From: Methylobacterium sp. WL119
GTDB lineage: Bacteria; Pseudomonadota; Alphaproteobacteria; Rhizobiales; Beijerinckiaceae
DNA length: 64,000 nucleotides
Assembly: GCF_008039875.1 (NCBI RefSeq)
Contig: NZ_VRUU01000011.1
Location: 19,566 to 83,565 of the forward strand
Reading direction: 5' to 3'
The position numbers and the translations under genes were made by a program. This document shows, piece by piece, positions 35,180-44,959 of the stretch. The notes under the pieces are model-generated. The model did no database searches. It was not told the DNA's origin and saw only the letters and a list, made by a program, of their open reading frames with translations. Numbering within the stretch: the first letter of the stretch is position 1; every line of letters begins with the position of its first letter.

Positions 35180-35887
35180 ATGCCCGATGACTCGGTCCTC
35201 ATGCGCGTCCTGCTGATCGCCTCGCCCGCGGGCGCGCCGCCCGACCTCGCCCACGCCGATGCCCTGGTGCTGGACCATGCCCCGGCCGCCGAGCCCGCCT
35301 GGCTCCCGCCCCTGCGGCGGAGGCCCGGCGCATTGCCGCTCTACGTCCGGGTCGCACCGAGCGCGGCCGACCTCGCCGCGGCGCTGGCGCTGCGGCCCGA
35401 CGGCATCGTCCTGCCGGGTGTCGCCGATGCCGGCGACGTCGCCCGGCTCGGCGTGCGCCTGTCCGTGCACGAGGCCGAGACCGGCATCCCGGACGGTGCG
35501 ACGCGGATCGTCGCCGGCCTCGACGGCACCGGCGCCCTGCTCCGCTTCGGCGGCGGCTCGGAAAGGTTCGCGCGCCTCGCCGGCCTGTTCTGCGCGTTCG
35601 ACGCGCTGGCGCGCGACCTCGGGGTCTCGGCCTCGTCGCGGGCGCCGCAGCCTGCTCCGCTGGCGCAGGCGCGCGGGCTCCTGGTGCTGGCCGCCGCCGC
35701 CTTGCGCGTCCCGGCCTTCGACATGCCCGGCCCGTCGCCCGATCGCGCGACGGTGGAGGCGGCCTGCCGCGACGGGTTCCGGGGGGGCTTCGCCGAGACC
35801 GCCGCGGCGGCGGCCGTCCTCGCCGCGGTGTTCGGGCGGGATCCGAGCGTCGCCGGTGGCCCTCTTGGCGCGCTGCCCCTAGGGTGA
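35180..35887 (+). CDS. CitE/HpcH-HpaI aldolase-like protein
   Basis: A 235-residue protein with the outline of a short citrate-lyase beta/HpcH aldolase barrel: DALVLDHAP, LYVRVAPS, RPDGIVLPGVADAGDVARLG, and later a FDALARDLGV segment with AFDMPGPSPDRATVEAACRD. It is shorter than CitE (about 290 residues) and its metal ligands (the usual glutamate and aspartate) are not clearly kept, so activity is doubtful. It precedes the ABC importer operon by 28 bases and may be co-transcribed with it. Confidence 0.7.
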   Translation: MPDDSVLMRVLLIASPAGAPPDLAHADALVLDHAPAAEPAWLPPLRRRPGALPLYVRVAPSAADLAAALALRPDGIVLPGVADAGDVARLGVRLSVHEAETGIPDGATRIVAGLDGTGALLRFGGGSERFARLAGLFCAFDALARDLGVSASSRAPQPAPLAQARGLLVLAAAALRVPAFDMPGPSPDRATVEAACRDGFRGGFAETAAAAAVLAAVFGRDPSVAGGPLGALPLG

Positions 35888-35915
35888 GCGGACATCCTCC
35901 GATCAAAGCTGCAGC

Positions 35916-36962
35916 ATGCCGCATCCGCGACGCCTCGCCCGCACGACCCTCGGCCTTGCCCTGCTGGCGCTCTTGGCACTCCCGGCGGGGCCGGCCCGGG
36001 CCCGCCCGTTCACCGATGCGGCCGGCCGCGTGGTCGAGGTTCCGGAGCGGGCCGCCCGGGTCGTCGCCGCCGGCCCGCCCGCGTCCGTGCTGCTCTACAC
36101 GCTCGCGCCCGAGCGGATGGCGGCCTGGGTCCGGTCGCCCTCCCCCGTGGAGCGGCCCTACCTCGCCCCGGCGACCTGGGGACTTCCGGCCAGCGGCCGC
36201 CTGACCGGGCGCGGCGGCACGGCCAACGTCGAGGCGGTGCTCGCCCTCAAGCCGGACCTCATCGTCGACGTCGGCTCGACGGGGCCGACCTACGCCTCGC
36301 TCGCCGACCGGGTCCAGGCCCAGACCGGCATCCCCTACATCCTGCTCGACGGCGCCTTCGCCAGGACCGCCGAGACCTACCGTCGGCTCGGCGCCGTCCT
36401 CGGACTGGATCAGGCTGCCGACGGGCTCGCTGCCTATGCCGACCGCACCGTGGCGGAGGTCGCCGCCCGCGTCGCGCAGATCCCGGAGGCGGAGCGTCCG
36501 CGCGTGTACTATGCCCGCGGCCCGCGCGGCCTGGAGACGGGTTTTTTCGGCTCGATCAACACCGAGATCCTCGAGGTGGTCGGCGCCCGGAACGTCGCCG
36601 TCGGCGGCAACGGCCTCGCCAACGTCTCGCCGGAGCAGGTCCTGGGCTGGAACCCGGACGTGATCGTCGCCCTCGATCCCGCCTTCCGGCCCGCCGACGA
36701 TCCGCTCTGGCAAGGAGTGAAGGCGGTGCGCGAGGGGCGCGTCTACCGGACGCCGACGCTGCCCTTCGCCTGGTTCGACGCGCCGCCGGGCGTGAACCGC
36801 CTGATCGGCGTGCGCTGGCTCGCGCACCTGCTCTACCCGGCGCAGTTCCCCGAGCCCCTGCCGGCGATCGTCGCCGACTTCTACCAGCGGTTCTACCACG
36901 TCGCCCTCGCCCCCGAGGCGGTCGACGCGCTGCTCGCCGACGCGGTGCCGGCGCGCCGATGA
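35916..36962 (+). CDS. ABC transporter substrate-binding protein (type II importer; metal/siderophore/oxyanion)
   Basis: A 348-residue periplasmic binding protein of the BtuF/FepB-like (cluster A) class. It has an N-terminal signal (TLGLALLALLALPAGPARA), then the typical RVVAAGPPASVLLYTLAPERMAAW and NVEAVLALKPDLIVDVGS. The second lobe has NVSPEQVLGWNPDVIVAL. It is the first gene of a three-gene importer and overlaps the permease by four bases. The substrate could be ferric siderophore, cobalamin or molybdate; the adjacent molybdenum genes favour the last, by inference only. Confidence 0.88.
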   Translation: MPHPRRLARTTLGLALLALLALPAGPARARPFTDAAGRVVEVPERAARVVAAGPPASVLLYTLAPERMAAWVRSPSPVERPYLAPATWGLPASGRLTGRGGTANVEAVLALKPDLIVDVGSTGPTYASLADRVQAQTGIPYILLDGAFARTAETYRRLGAVLGLDQAADGLAAYADRTVAEVAARVAQIPEAERPRVYYARGPRGLETGFFGSINTEILEVVGARNVAVGGNGLANVSPEQVLGWNPDVIVALDPAFRPADDPLWQGVKAVREGRVYRTPTLPFAWFDAPPGVNRLIGVRWLAHLLYPAQFPEPLPAIVADFYQRFYHVALAPEAVDALLADAVPARR

Positions 36963-38050
36963 CGCGACGCCGGGCGATGACCCAGGGCACCGCGACGACC
37001 GACGCGCCCGCGGCGGCGCAGGCCGTCCCCGGCGCGGGACGGCGTGCCTCGGCGGCCGTGCGAGCCTGCCTCGCGCTGTGCGGCCTCGGCGCGCTCGTCC
37101 TCGTCGCCCTCGCCGCGGGGAAATTCCCGGTGCCGGTCGCCGAGGTGTTCGCGATCCTGGCCTCCAAGCTGTTCGGGACCGCGCCGGGCGAGGCGACCGC
37201 GCAGGTGGTGGTGCTTCAGGTCCGCCTGCCGCGGGTGGCCGCCGCGCTCGTCGTCGGCGCGGCTTTGTCGTCGGCCGGCGCGACCTACCAGGGCCTGTTC
37301 CGCAATCCCCTGGTCTCGCCCGACATCCTCGGGGTCTCGGCCGGCGCCGGTCTCGGGGCGGTGCTCGGCATCACCCTCGCGCTGCCGGTCCTCGCGATCC
37401 AGGGGCTGGCCTTCGCCGGCGGCTTGGGCGCCGTGGCGATCGTCTATGCGGTCGGCGCGCTGGTCGGCCGGCACGATCCGGTGCTGACGCTGGTGCTGGC
37501 CGGCGTCGCGGTCGGCGCCGTGCTCGGCTCAGGCATCTCGCTGCTCAAGGTGCTGGCAGACCCCTACAACCAGCTGCCCGCCATCACCTACTGGCTGCTC
37601 GGCAGCCTGTCCTCCGTCACCCTCAGCGACGTCCTGGCGATCCTGCCGGCGATCGGGCTCGGGCTCCTGCCCCTCGTCCTGCTGCGCTGGCGCATGAACC
37701 TGATGAGCCTCGGCGAGGAGGAGGCGCGGGCGCTCGGCATCGAGACCCGCTGGCTGCGCCCGCTCCTCGTCGCGGCGGCGACGCTCGTCACCGCGGCGGC
37801 GGTCTCGGTGACGGGGGTGATCGGCTGGATCGGCCTGGTCGTGCCGCACGTCGCGCGCGGCCTCGTCGGCCCGGATTTCCGCCGCCTGCTGCCGGCCTCC
37901 GCGCTGCTGGGCGCCGGCTATCTCGTGGCGGTGGATCTGGCCGCCCGCACCCTCGCGCCGATCGAGGTGCCGCTCGGCATCCTCACGGCGCTCGCCGGCG
38001 CGCCGTTCTTCCTCTGGCTGCTGGCCGCGGGCAAGCGGGGCTGGTCCTGA
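36959..38050 (+). CDS. FecCD-family ABC transporter permease
   Basis: A 363-residue permease with about ten hydrophobic helices. The FecCD signatures include RLPRVAAALVVGAALSSAGA, YQGLFRNPLVSPDILGVSAG (early), TYWLLGSLSSVTLSDVLAIL and TGVIGWIGLVVPHVARGLVG (EAA-type coupling helix region). It works as a homodimer with the ATPase below. ATG overlaps the binding-protein stop by four bases, and its own stop overlaps the ATPase start by one base (TGATG). Confidence 0.93.
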   Translation: MTRRRAMTQGTATTDAPAAAQAVPGAGRRASAAVRACLALCGLGALVLVALAAGKFPVPVAEVFAILASKLFGTAPGEATAQVVVLQVRLPRVAAALVVGAALSSAGATYQGLFRNPLVSPDILGVSAGAGLGAVLGITLALPVLAIQGLAFAGGLGAVAIVYAVGALVGRHDPVLTLVLAGVAVGAVLGSGISLLKVLADPYNQLPAITYWLLGSLSSVTLSDVLAILPAIGLGLLPLVLLRWRMNLMSLGEEEARALGIETRWLRPLLVAAATLVTAAAVSVTGVIGWIGLVVPHVARGLVGPDFRRLLPASALLGAGYLVAVDLAARTLAPIEVPLGILTALAGAPFFLWLLAAGKRGWS

Positions 38051-38820
38051 TGCTGTCCGTCGAGGCGCTGGCCTTCGGATACGGCGCGCGCGAGGTCGGC
38101 GCCGGCGTCAGCTTCTCGCTCGGGGCCGGCGAGGTGCTGTGCCTGCTCGGGCCGAACGGCGGCGGCAAGACCACCCTGTTCAAGACCCTGCTCGGCCTGC
38201 TGCCGGCCCGCGCGGGCCGCGTCCGGCTCGACGGCGAGGACCTGTCGCGCTGGTCGCGCCGCAGGATCGCGCGCGCGATCGCCTACGTGCCGCAGGCGCA
38301 TGCGGCGTTCTTCCCGTTCACCGTGCGCGCGGTGGTGCTGATGGGGCGCGCGGCCCGGCTCGCGCCCTTCGCCAGCCCCGGCCGCAAGGACCGCGAGGCG
38401 GCGGACGCGGCGCTCGAGAGGCTCGGGATCGCGCATCTTGGCGAGCGCATCTACACCGAGATCAGCGGCGGCGAGCGGCAGATGGTGCTGATCGCGAGGG
38501 CGCTCGCCGGCGAGCCGCGCATCCTGGTGATGGACGAGCCGACCGCGAGCCTCGATTTCGGCAACCAGACCCGCGTGCTCGAGCAGGTCCGTCGTCTCTC
38601 GGCCACTGGCATCGCCGTGGTGCTTTCGACGCACGACCCCGGCCACGCCTTCCTCTGCGCCGACCGCGTCGCGCTGCTGCACGGCGGCCGCCTCGTCGCG
38701 CTCGGAGACCCTGAGGCGACGATCACGCCCGAGAGCCTGCGCCGCGTCTACGGGGTGGAGGTGGCGGTGGTGCCCCTGCCGGGGCACGGGCGCTCGGTCT
38801 GCACGCCGATCCTGGCGTGA
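38050..38820 (+). CDS. ABC transporter ATP-binding protein
   Basis: A 256-residue ATPase of the FecE/BtuD/MolC class: Walker A LLGPNGGGKTTLFKTL, Q-loop AYVPQAHAAFFPFTV, signature ISGGERQMVLIARAL, Walker B RILVMDEPTASLDFG and the switch histidine in LSTHDPGHAF. The start at 38050 overlaps the permease stop by one base; the frame open upstream of it is not coding. Energises the FecCD-type importer. Confidence 0.93.
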   Translation: MLSVEALAFGYGAREVGAGVSFSLGAGEVLCLLGPNGGGKTTLFKTLLGLLPARAGRVRLDGEDLSRWSRRRIARAIAYVPQAHAAFFPFTVRAVVLMGRAARLAPFASPGRKDREAADAALERLGIAHLGERIYTEISGGERQMVLIARALAGEPRILVMDEPTASLDFGNQTRVLEQVRRLSATGIAVVLSTHDPGHAFLCADRVALLHGGRLVALGDPEATITPESLRRVYGVEVAVVPLPGHGRSVCTPILA

Positions 38821-38903
38821 TCCCGAGCCTCGGGGGGGCATCGCCCAAGGGGTCGTTCGCCCACGAGGCCGGCGGATGCCCCCGGCCCCATGATCGCAGC
38901 CGG

Positions 38904-39113
38904 TCAGTCGACGGCGACCATCACGTCGGAGGCCTTGACCACGGCGTAGGCCTCGCCGCCGACCGTGAGCTTGAGGCTGTCGACCGCCTCGTTGGTGATC
39001 GCCGCGGTGACGATCTGGCCGGCGGCGATCTCGATCTTGACGTGCGCGGTGGTCGCGCCCTTCTCGACGGCGACGACCTTGCCCTTGATGACGTTGCGTG
39101 CTGAGATCTTCAT
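38904..39113 (-). CDS. molbindin (TOBE/Mop domain protein)
   Basis: A 69-residue single Mop domain that binds molybdate or tungstate as an oligomer: MKISARNVIKGKVVAVEKG, TTAHVKIEIAAGQIVTAAIT and AYAVVKASDVMVAVD are the conserved strands. It is downstream of modA in the same direction with a 28-base gap, so it is co-transcribed with it. In this genome it may supply the metal-binding function missing from the short ModE protein upstream. Confidence 0.93.
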   Translation of the reverse strand: MKISARNVIKGKVVAVEKGATTAHVKIEIAAGQIVTAAITNEAVDSLKLTVGGEAYAVVKASDVMVAVD

Positions 39114-39141
39114 CGAACGGCCTCTGTGGATGAAAGAAAAG

Positions 39142-39948
39142 TCACTTGGTGCCGGGCTCGGCCGGGATCTCGGCGCCCTGCCCGGCCGGGATCACGGAGA
39201 AGCCTTGGGCTTCGAAGAACGGCCTGGCCGACGCGCTCTTCAGGAAGTCGAGGAAACGGGCCGCGCCGTCGCCCTTCACCACGGACGTGACGGCGAACGG
39301 GTACACCACCGGCGGATGGCTGCCCGCCGGAAACACGCCGACCACCTTCACGCCCGGATCGGACTTCGCGTCGCTCTCGTAGACCACGCCGAGGGGCGCC
39401 TCGCCGCGCGAGACCAGGGCGAGCGCCGCGCGCACGTTGTCGGCCTGCGCCAGCCGCGGCTGGATCGTCGCCCACAGCCCGAGCGTCTCGAAGGCCGCCT
39501 TGGCGTACTTGCCCACCGGCACCGAGCTGACCTCGCCGGTAGCGAGCCGCCCGTCCGCGCCGAGCGCCTTGGCGAAGCCCTCTACGGTGAACGGGACCTC
39601 GCTCTCCTTGGCGTCCTTCGGTGCGACGACGACGAGGCGGTTGTTGAGCAGGTTCACCCGGCTCTCGGCCCGGATGAGCGTCCTCTTGGCGAGGTAGTCC
39701 ATCCATTCGAGATCGGCCGAGGCGAAGAGGTCGGCCGGCGCGCCCGCCTCGATCTGGCGGGCGAGCGCCGAGGAGGCGGCGTAGCTCGCCTTGACCGCGA
39801 TCCCGGTCTGCGCCGTGAATGCCTTGCCGGCGTCGTCCAGGGCGTTCTTCAGGCTCGCGGCGCCGAACACCGTGACCGTCTCGGCGGCCTGCGCGGCGGT
39901 CCCGAGCAGCAGGGCGGCGGCGAGGACGGCGCGCGTGATACCGATCAA
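39142..39948 (-). CDS. modA: molybdate ABC transporter substrate-binding protein
   Basis: A 268-residue periplasmic binding protein. The signal peptide ends near AAQAAET, and the mature protein has VTVFGAASLKNALDDAGKAF, ASSALARQIEAGAPADLF, then SVPVGKYAKAAFETLG and GEAPLGVVYESDAK. These residues bind molybdate in ModA. The start is a TTG at 39948 with a GGAGG five bases upstream. No modB or modC gene is nearby; the closest importer is the FecCD-type operon 320 bases downstream on the other strand. A ModE box lies directly upstream. Confidence 0.93.
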   Translation of the reverse strand: MIGITRAVLAAALLLGTAAQAAETVTVFGAASLKNALDDAGKAFTAQTGIAVKASYAASSALARQIEAGAPADLFASADLEWMDYLAKRTLIRAESRVNLLNNRLVVVAPKDAKESEVPFTVEGFAKALGADGRLATGEVSSVPVGKYAKAAFETLGLWATIQPRLAQADNVRAALALVSRGEAPLGVVYESDAKSDPGVKVVGVFPAGSHPPVVYPFAVTSVVKGDGAARFLDFLKSASARPFFEAQGFSVIPAGQGAEIPAEPGTK

Positions 39949-39994
39949 GACGACCTCCGAAACGGCCGCCTCGCAGGGGTCGAGCCGGCCGCAC

Positions 39995-40018
39995 CGCTAT
40001 ATCCCAGCAAGTATAGCG
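39995..40018. promoter_or_regulatory. ModE operator (molybdate-responsive)
   Basis: CGCTATAT-N8-GTATAGCG is a near-perfect inverted repeat that matches the known ModE consensus. It is in the divergent gap between modA (start 39948) and modE (start 40099), placed to repress the modA-mop operon when molybdate is bound and possibly to autoregulate modE. Confidence 0.85.
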
Positions 40019-40098
40019 ATGGCCAGGGCCGATCGCGGGGTCGATGCCGCTCGCCGTGCCGTCGCCGTCCGGGTTAGGATGCCGGACGAGGGGAACCG

Positions 40099-40530
40099 AT
40101 GGCGACGCTGAGCATCCGCATCGATCTCGGGCCGGGCAACCGGCTCGGACCCGGTAAGGTGCAACTGCTGGAGATGATCGCCGCGCACGGTTCGATCTCG
40201 GCGGCGGGCCGGGCGCTCGGCATGTCCTACCGGCGGGCCTGGATGCTGGTCGAGGCGATCAATGCCGGGTTCCGGCAGCCGGTGGTCGAGGCGCAGATCG
40301 GCGGACGGAGCGGTGGCGGGGCGCGGCTGTCCGCCTTCGGCGCGGAGGTGGTGGCGCAGTACCGCGCGGTCGAGCGCCTGGCTGCGGAGGCCGCCGCCCC
40401 GTTGCTCGTGCGCCTCGAAGGCGCGGCGGCGGATCCATCCGGCGATCGGGGAGGATCAGGCGACCGACCGGAGGGCGGCGGCGATGGCGCCCCGCTCGGC
40501 GGCGAGATCGCCGGTGGCGACGGGGCGTGA
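40099..40530 (+). CDS. modE: ModE-type winged-helix regulator, DNA-binding domain only
   Basis: A 143-residue protein whose first 105 residues are the ModE/LysR-like winged helix: VQLLEMIAAHGSISAAGRALGMSYRRAWMLVEAINA and the wing GGRSGGGARLSAFGAEVVAQYRAVER. The two C-terminal MopI/TOBE sensor domains of E. coli ModE are absent; the tail is Gly/Asp-rich and overlaps the convergent gene below. Sensing may use the separate Mop protein. Regulates the divergent modA-mop operon through the box at 39995. Confidence 0.9.
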   Translation: MATLSIRIDLGPGNRLGPGKVQLLEMIAAHGSISAAGRALGMSYRRAWMLVEAINAGFRQPVVEAQIGGRSGGGARLSAFGAEVVAQYRAVERLAAEAAAPLLVRLEGAAADPSGDRGGSGDRPEGGGDGAPLGGEIAGGDGA

Positions 40531-40773
40531 GGCGCGGGCGTACCAGTAGGCCGCGTTGGCCGGGTCGCCCTCGAGACGGTGGAGATGGGCGTGGACCCAG
40601 GCGGCATCCGCACCCGCCGCGTCCTGGACGAGCGCGTGGGCGCGGTCCCAATGCGTCGGACCCTTCGCCGCCCACCACAGGGCGGCCAGCGCCGGAGGCA
40701 GGTCGTGCGGCTGGGCGTCGGCCGCAGGTTCAGGGTCGGGCTGGGCGGTGGGCGTCGCGTCCGGCTTCGTCAT
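40456..40773 (-). CDS. conserved hypothetical protein
   Basis: A 105-residue protein. The first 25 residues are Pro/Ala/Asp-rich; the rest has a helical repeat-like core (LPPALAALWWAAKGPTHWDR, then AAGADAAWVHAHLHRLEGDP and NAAYWYARASRPVATG), which looks like a short TPR-like hairpin and is seen in Methylobacterium relatives. Its 3' end overlaps the 3' end of modE by 75 bases (40456-40530) on opposite strands. Function is unknown. Confidence 0.75.
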   Translation of the reverse strand: MTKPDATPTAQPDPEPAADAQPHDLPPALAALWWAAKGPTHWDRAHALVQDAAGADAAWVHAHLHRLEGDPANAAYWYARASRPVATGDLAAERGAIAAALRSVA

Positions 40774-40839
40774 CGTCGGCTCCGGCCTGCGCTGGGCTGC
40801 AGGCCGGGATGACGCGGGTGCGGGTACGGAGGTTCCGCC

Positions 40840-42201
<1,362 letters not shown>

Positions 42202-42381
42202 TCAAGGCGCGGCCTCGGGCAAGGCGGTGCGCGATCGCGCGATGCGACCGGCAAAGTGAATGCAAAAGCCGCCGCCGCCCGTTCCGGTTTCGAGCCCCAG
42301 CGGCGATGCCGCGAGCGACGCGCGGCCGAACCATGCACGCGGGTCGGATGCAGCGGGGCGAGGCCTGCGGTAAGGAGGGCC

Positions 42382-42831
42382 ATGACCGATGAATCCTTGC
42401 AGCTGGGGCAGCCGACGCCCCTCCCCGCCGGCCCGCACGAGGCCCGCCTCGACCGGGTGCCGAACCCGCACCCGGATACGGACTACCTTGCCCGCTTCAC
42501 CGTCCCGGAATTCACCTCGCTCTGCCCGGTGACCGGCCAGCCCGACTTCGCGATCCTGGTGATCGACTACGTCCCGGATCGCTGGCTCGTGGAGTCGAAG
42601 TCGCTCAAGCTCTACCTCGGCGCATTCCGCAACCACGGCGCGTTCCACGAGGATTGCACGGTGGGCATCGCCAAGACGCTCGTCGACCTGCTCGGGCCGC
42701 GCTACCTGCGGATCGGCGGCTTCTGGTACCCGCGCGGCGGCATCCCGATCGACGTGTTCTGGCAGACCGGTGCGCCGCCCGCCTCCGTCTGGCTGCCCGA
42801 TCCCGGCGTCCCGCCCTACCGCGCCCGCTGA
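42382..42831 (+). CDS. queF: NADPH-dependent 7-cyano-7-deazaguanine reductase
   Basis: A 149-residue type I (unimodular) QueF that reduces preQ0 to preQ1 for queuosine synthesis. The catalytic cysteine is in [12 protein letters not shown], the NADPH segment is [20 protein letters not shown] with the conserved HEDC after it. The ATG at 42382 follows a clear TAAGGAGGG. A strong hairpin lies just after the stop. Confidence 0.96.
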   Translation: MTDESLQLGQPTPLPAGPHEARLDRVPNPHPDTDYLARFTVPEFTSLCPVTGQPDFAILVIDYVPDRWLVESKSLKLYLGAFRNHGAFHEDCTVGIAKTLVDLLGPRYLRIGGFWYPRGGIPIDVFWQTGAPPASVWLPDPGVPPYRAR

Positions 42832-42852
42832 GGGAACCCGTACGAACGAAGA

Positions 42853-42877
42853 GGGCGACCGGAATGCCCGGTCGCCC
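42853..42877. terminator. bidirectional hairpin terminator
   Basis: GGGCGACCGG (42853-42862) pairs perfectly with CCGGTCGCCC (42868-42877), loop AATGC. It lies between the 3' end of queF and the convergent small gene below, so it can end transcription from both sides; flanks are A/T-rich on both sides (CAAATTC and TACGAACGAAGA). Confidence 0.8.
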
Positions 42878-42904
42878 CAAATTCACGTGCTGGATGGCGA
42901 GCCC

Positions 42905-43219
42905 TTAGTAGGGCGAGCCGTAGTAGCCGCCGTAGGCCGGGGCGCCGTAGCCGCCGTACGCACCGTAGCCGCGGTTGTAGCCGTAGGCATCGCGTGCTGC
43001 GCCGGCGGCGATCGCACCGGCTGCGAGGCCGGCGATGCCGAGCCCGACAGCGGCGCCCGTGCCGATGCCGCGACCGCCGCGGTAGCCGTAACCCCGGCCG
43101 TAGCCGCCGCCGTAACCGTGGCCGTACCCGCCGCGGAAGCCGGGACGCGCATCGGCCGTGGTGGCGGAGAGGACACCAGCCGAGATGATCGCGGCGGTGA
43201 CGAGAGCGAACTTGCACAT
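42905..43219 (-). CDS. small secreted Gly/Tyr-rich protein
   Basis: A 104-residue protein with a signal peptide (MCKFALVTAAIISAGVLSAT-TADA) followed by GYGHGYGGGYGRGYGYRGG, a hydrophobic glycine/alanine segment (TGAAVGLGIAGLAAGAIAAG) and a second Gly/Tyr-rich tail. The ATG at 43219 has AAAGGA six bases upstream, so the longer frame is not used. Such proteins are frequent in Methylobacterium and are thought to be envelope or surface components; the function is unknown. Confidence 0.8.
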   Translation of the reverse strand: MCKFALVTAAIISAGVLSATTADARPGFRGGYGHGYGGGYGRGYGYRGGRGIGTGAAVGLGIAGLAAGAIAAGAARDAYGYNRGYGAYGGYGAPAYGGYYGSPY

Positions 43220-43252
43220 GATGATCCTTTCTCGATGATCTATCGAATTCAC

Positions 43253-43565
43253 AAGCTCAACGCTGAAGCTGGGCGATCGTTCCGAAGGTTCCGTGGCGAA
43301 GCGGACCCCAGGGGGAGATTCGGTGCCGGCATTCGCGCCCGGCGAAGGTTAACGAAGCGCGCACAAGACCGGGGTTCGGGCCTGCGCTCCGCCTCAGGGC
43401 GCGTCGCCACTGCACGGGGATGCAGGGGCGCGTGCCGGCGATGAGGGTCTAAGCTTTCTTCGAGCGCGCACGGGTCTTTCGCGCACGACCCTGCGCGGGC
43501 GGAGATCCGTCGAAGGGCGCCGGGCTGCAGAGCCCGAGCGCGCGCCTGTTCCGCTTCCCGTCGCG
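43253..43565. other. intergenic region, nothing recognised
   Basis: About 310 bases between the small secreted protein start and the flavin reductase end. No gene, repeat or clear terminator seen. Confidence 0.5.
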
Positions 43566-44183
43566 TCAGCGCGCGGTGTAGTCGCCGGCGCCCTTGGGGC
43601 GCTGCATGGCGAACTTCGCGTCCGGCCCGATCTTGAAGTAGTCGAAGTAGCCGCCGCGCATGATCGGCTGCATCGCGGCCGTGTCGACGAGGCCGTCCTT
43701 CACGAAGCGGTCGTCGATGTAGATCGAGACCACCTGCCCGATCACCAGGAAGTTGGCGGCCTCGCCCCCTCCGAGCGGAACCAGCGGCACGGTCTGCAGC
43801 CACCGGCATTCGAGGGCGGCGGTGGCTTCCGCCACCCGGGGCGCGCGCACCTTGCGCGACGGGGCCGTGGTCAGCCCCGCGAAATCGAACTCGCTCTCGC
43901 CGCGCGGCAATGGGGCCGAGGAGGCGTTCATCGGCTCGCGCAGATCGTAGGTGGCGAGGTTGCAGACGAAATCGCCGCCCTCCTCCGCGAAGGTCAGCGC
44001 GTCCTTGCGGCCGGTGGAGGAGAACGCGACCATGTCGTCGCCGACCGCGTTGAAGAACGAGTACGGCGCGAGGTTGAGCTTCCCCTCCCGACTCATGGCA
44101 CTGATCCACCCGATCGGCCGCGGCGCGACGATCGCCTTCAGCGGGTTGTGCGGCAGGGTGCGGTCGTCGGGGGCGTAATGCAT
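43566..44183 (-). CDS. flavin reductase family (FMN-binding) protein
   Basis: A 205-residue protein of the flavoredoxin/flavin reductase-like split-barrel family: KAIVAPRPIGWISAMSREG, LNLAPYSFFNAVGDDMVAFS, FVCNLATYDLREPMNASSAP and ECRWLQTVPL. It binds FMN and typically reduces flavin for a partner oxygenase or acts on a small substrate. It follows the nitroreductase gene by 11 bases in the same direction, so both flavoproteins are probably co-expressed. Confidence 0.9.
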   Translation of the reverse strand: MHYAPDDRTLPHNPLKAIVAPRPIGWISAMSREGKLNLAPYSFFNAVGDDMVAFSSTGRKDALTFAEEGGDFVCNLATYDLREPMNASSAPLPRGESEFDFAGLTTAPSRKVRAPRVAEATAALECRWLQTVPLVPLGGGEAANFLVIGQVVSIYIDDRFVKDGLVDTAAMQPIMRGGYFDYFKIGPDAKFAMQRPKGAGDYTAR

Positions 44184-44194
44184 GGGTGCGAGCC

Positions 44195-44758
44195 TTACAG
44201 GCGCGTGACGATCTCGGCGAGGTCCGGCCGCGGCCGGTCCGACGGGATCTCCTCGGGGGCACCGATATGGATGAAGCCCGCGAGCTTCTCGCGCGGGTCG
44301 AGGCCAAGGGCTTCGAGCACGCGGCGATCGTAGGCGTACCATTCGGTCAGCCAGGCGGTGGCGAAGCCCTGGGCGTTGGCCGCCACCACGAGGTTCATGC
44401 AGGCGGCGCCCGCTGACAGGACCTGCTCCCATTCCGGAATCTTCACGTGCGGCCCGGCCCGCGACACGACCGCGACGACGACCGGCGCGTGCGCGAGGCG
44501 CTTGGCCTCGAGGTCGAGCCGCGCGGCGTCGGCCTCCGGGTTGTCGGCGGCGTAGGTCTTCGCGATCACGGCCCCGATCCGCTCGCGCGCCGCGCCCGCG
44601 ATCACGATGAAGCGCCACGGCGCGAGCTTGCCGTGGTCGGGCACCCGCGAGGCCAGCGTCAGGATCGTGTCGATCTGCTCCGGGCTCGGTCCCGGGTCCG
44701 TCATCCGCACGGGCGGCACCGAGCGGCGGGTGCGCAGCATGTCGAGGGTGGCGTTCAT
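44195..44758 (-). CDS. nitroreductase family protein
   Basis: A 187-residue FMN-dependent oxidoreductase: MLRTRRSVPPVRMTDPGPS (FMN-binding arginines), RVPDHGKLAPWRFIVIAG, LSAGAACMNLVVAANAQGFAT and FIHIGAPEEIPSDRPRPDL. Matches the YdjA-like branch of compact nitroreductases. First gene of the pair with the flavin reductase. Confidence 0.92.
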   Translation of the reverse strand: MNATLDMLRTRRSVPPVRMTDPGPSPEQIDTILTLASRVPDHGKLAPWRFIVIAGAARERIGAVIAKTYAADNPEADAARLDLEAKRLAHAPVVVAVVSRAGPHVKIPEWEQVLSAGAACMNLVVAANAQGFATAWLTEWYAYDRRVLEALGLDPREKLAGFIHIGAPEEIPSDRPRPDLAEIVTRL

Positions 44759-44959
44759 CGGGGCGTCTCGGCTGGCCGGTGCGGGGCGGTCCCGCGATCG
44801 CGTCGGGATTTCGCACGGGTGGGACCGGCTGGGAAGTCGGGCAGCTTGGCGCGGGAAGCGCGAGGACCCTCGGCGGCCTTGCGCTCGCCACGGTCCGGGA
44901 TCACACGGGCGAGACGGTGACGTTCGGCCGGTTCGGCCTTTGGGGAGAAGGCTTGCGAC

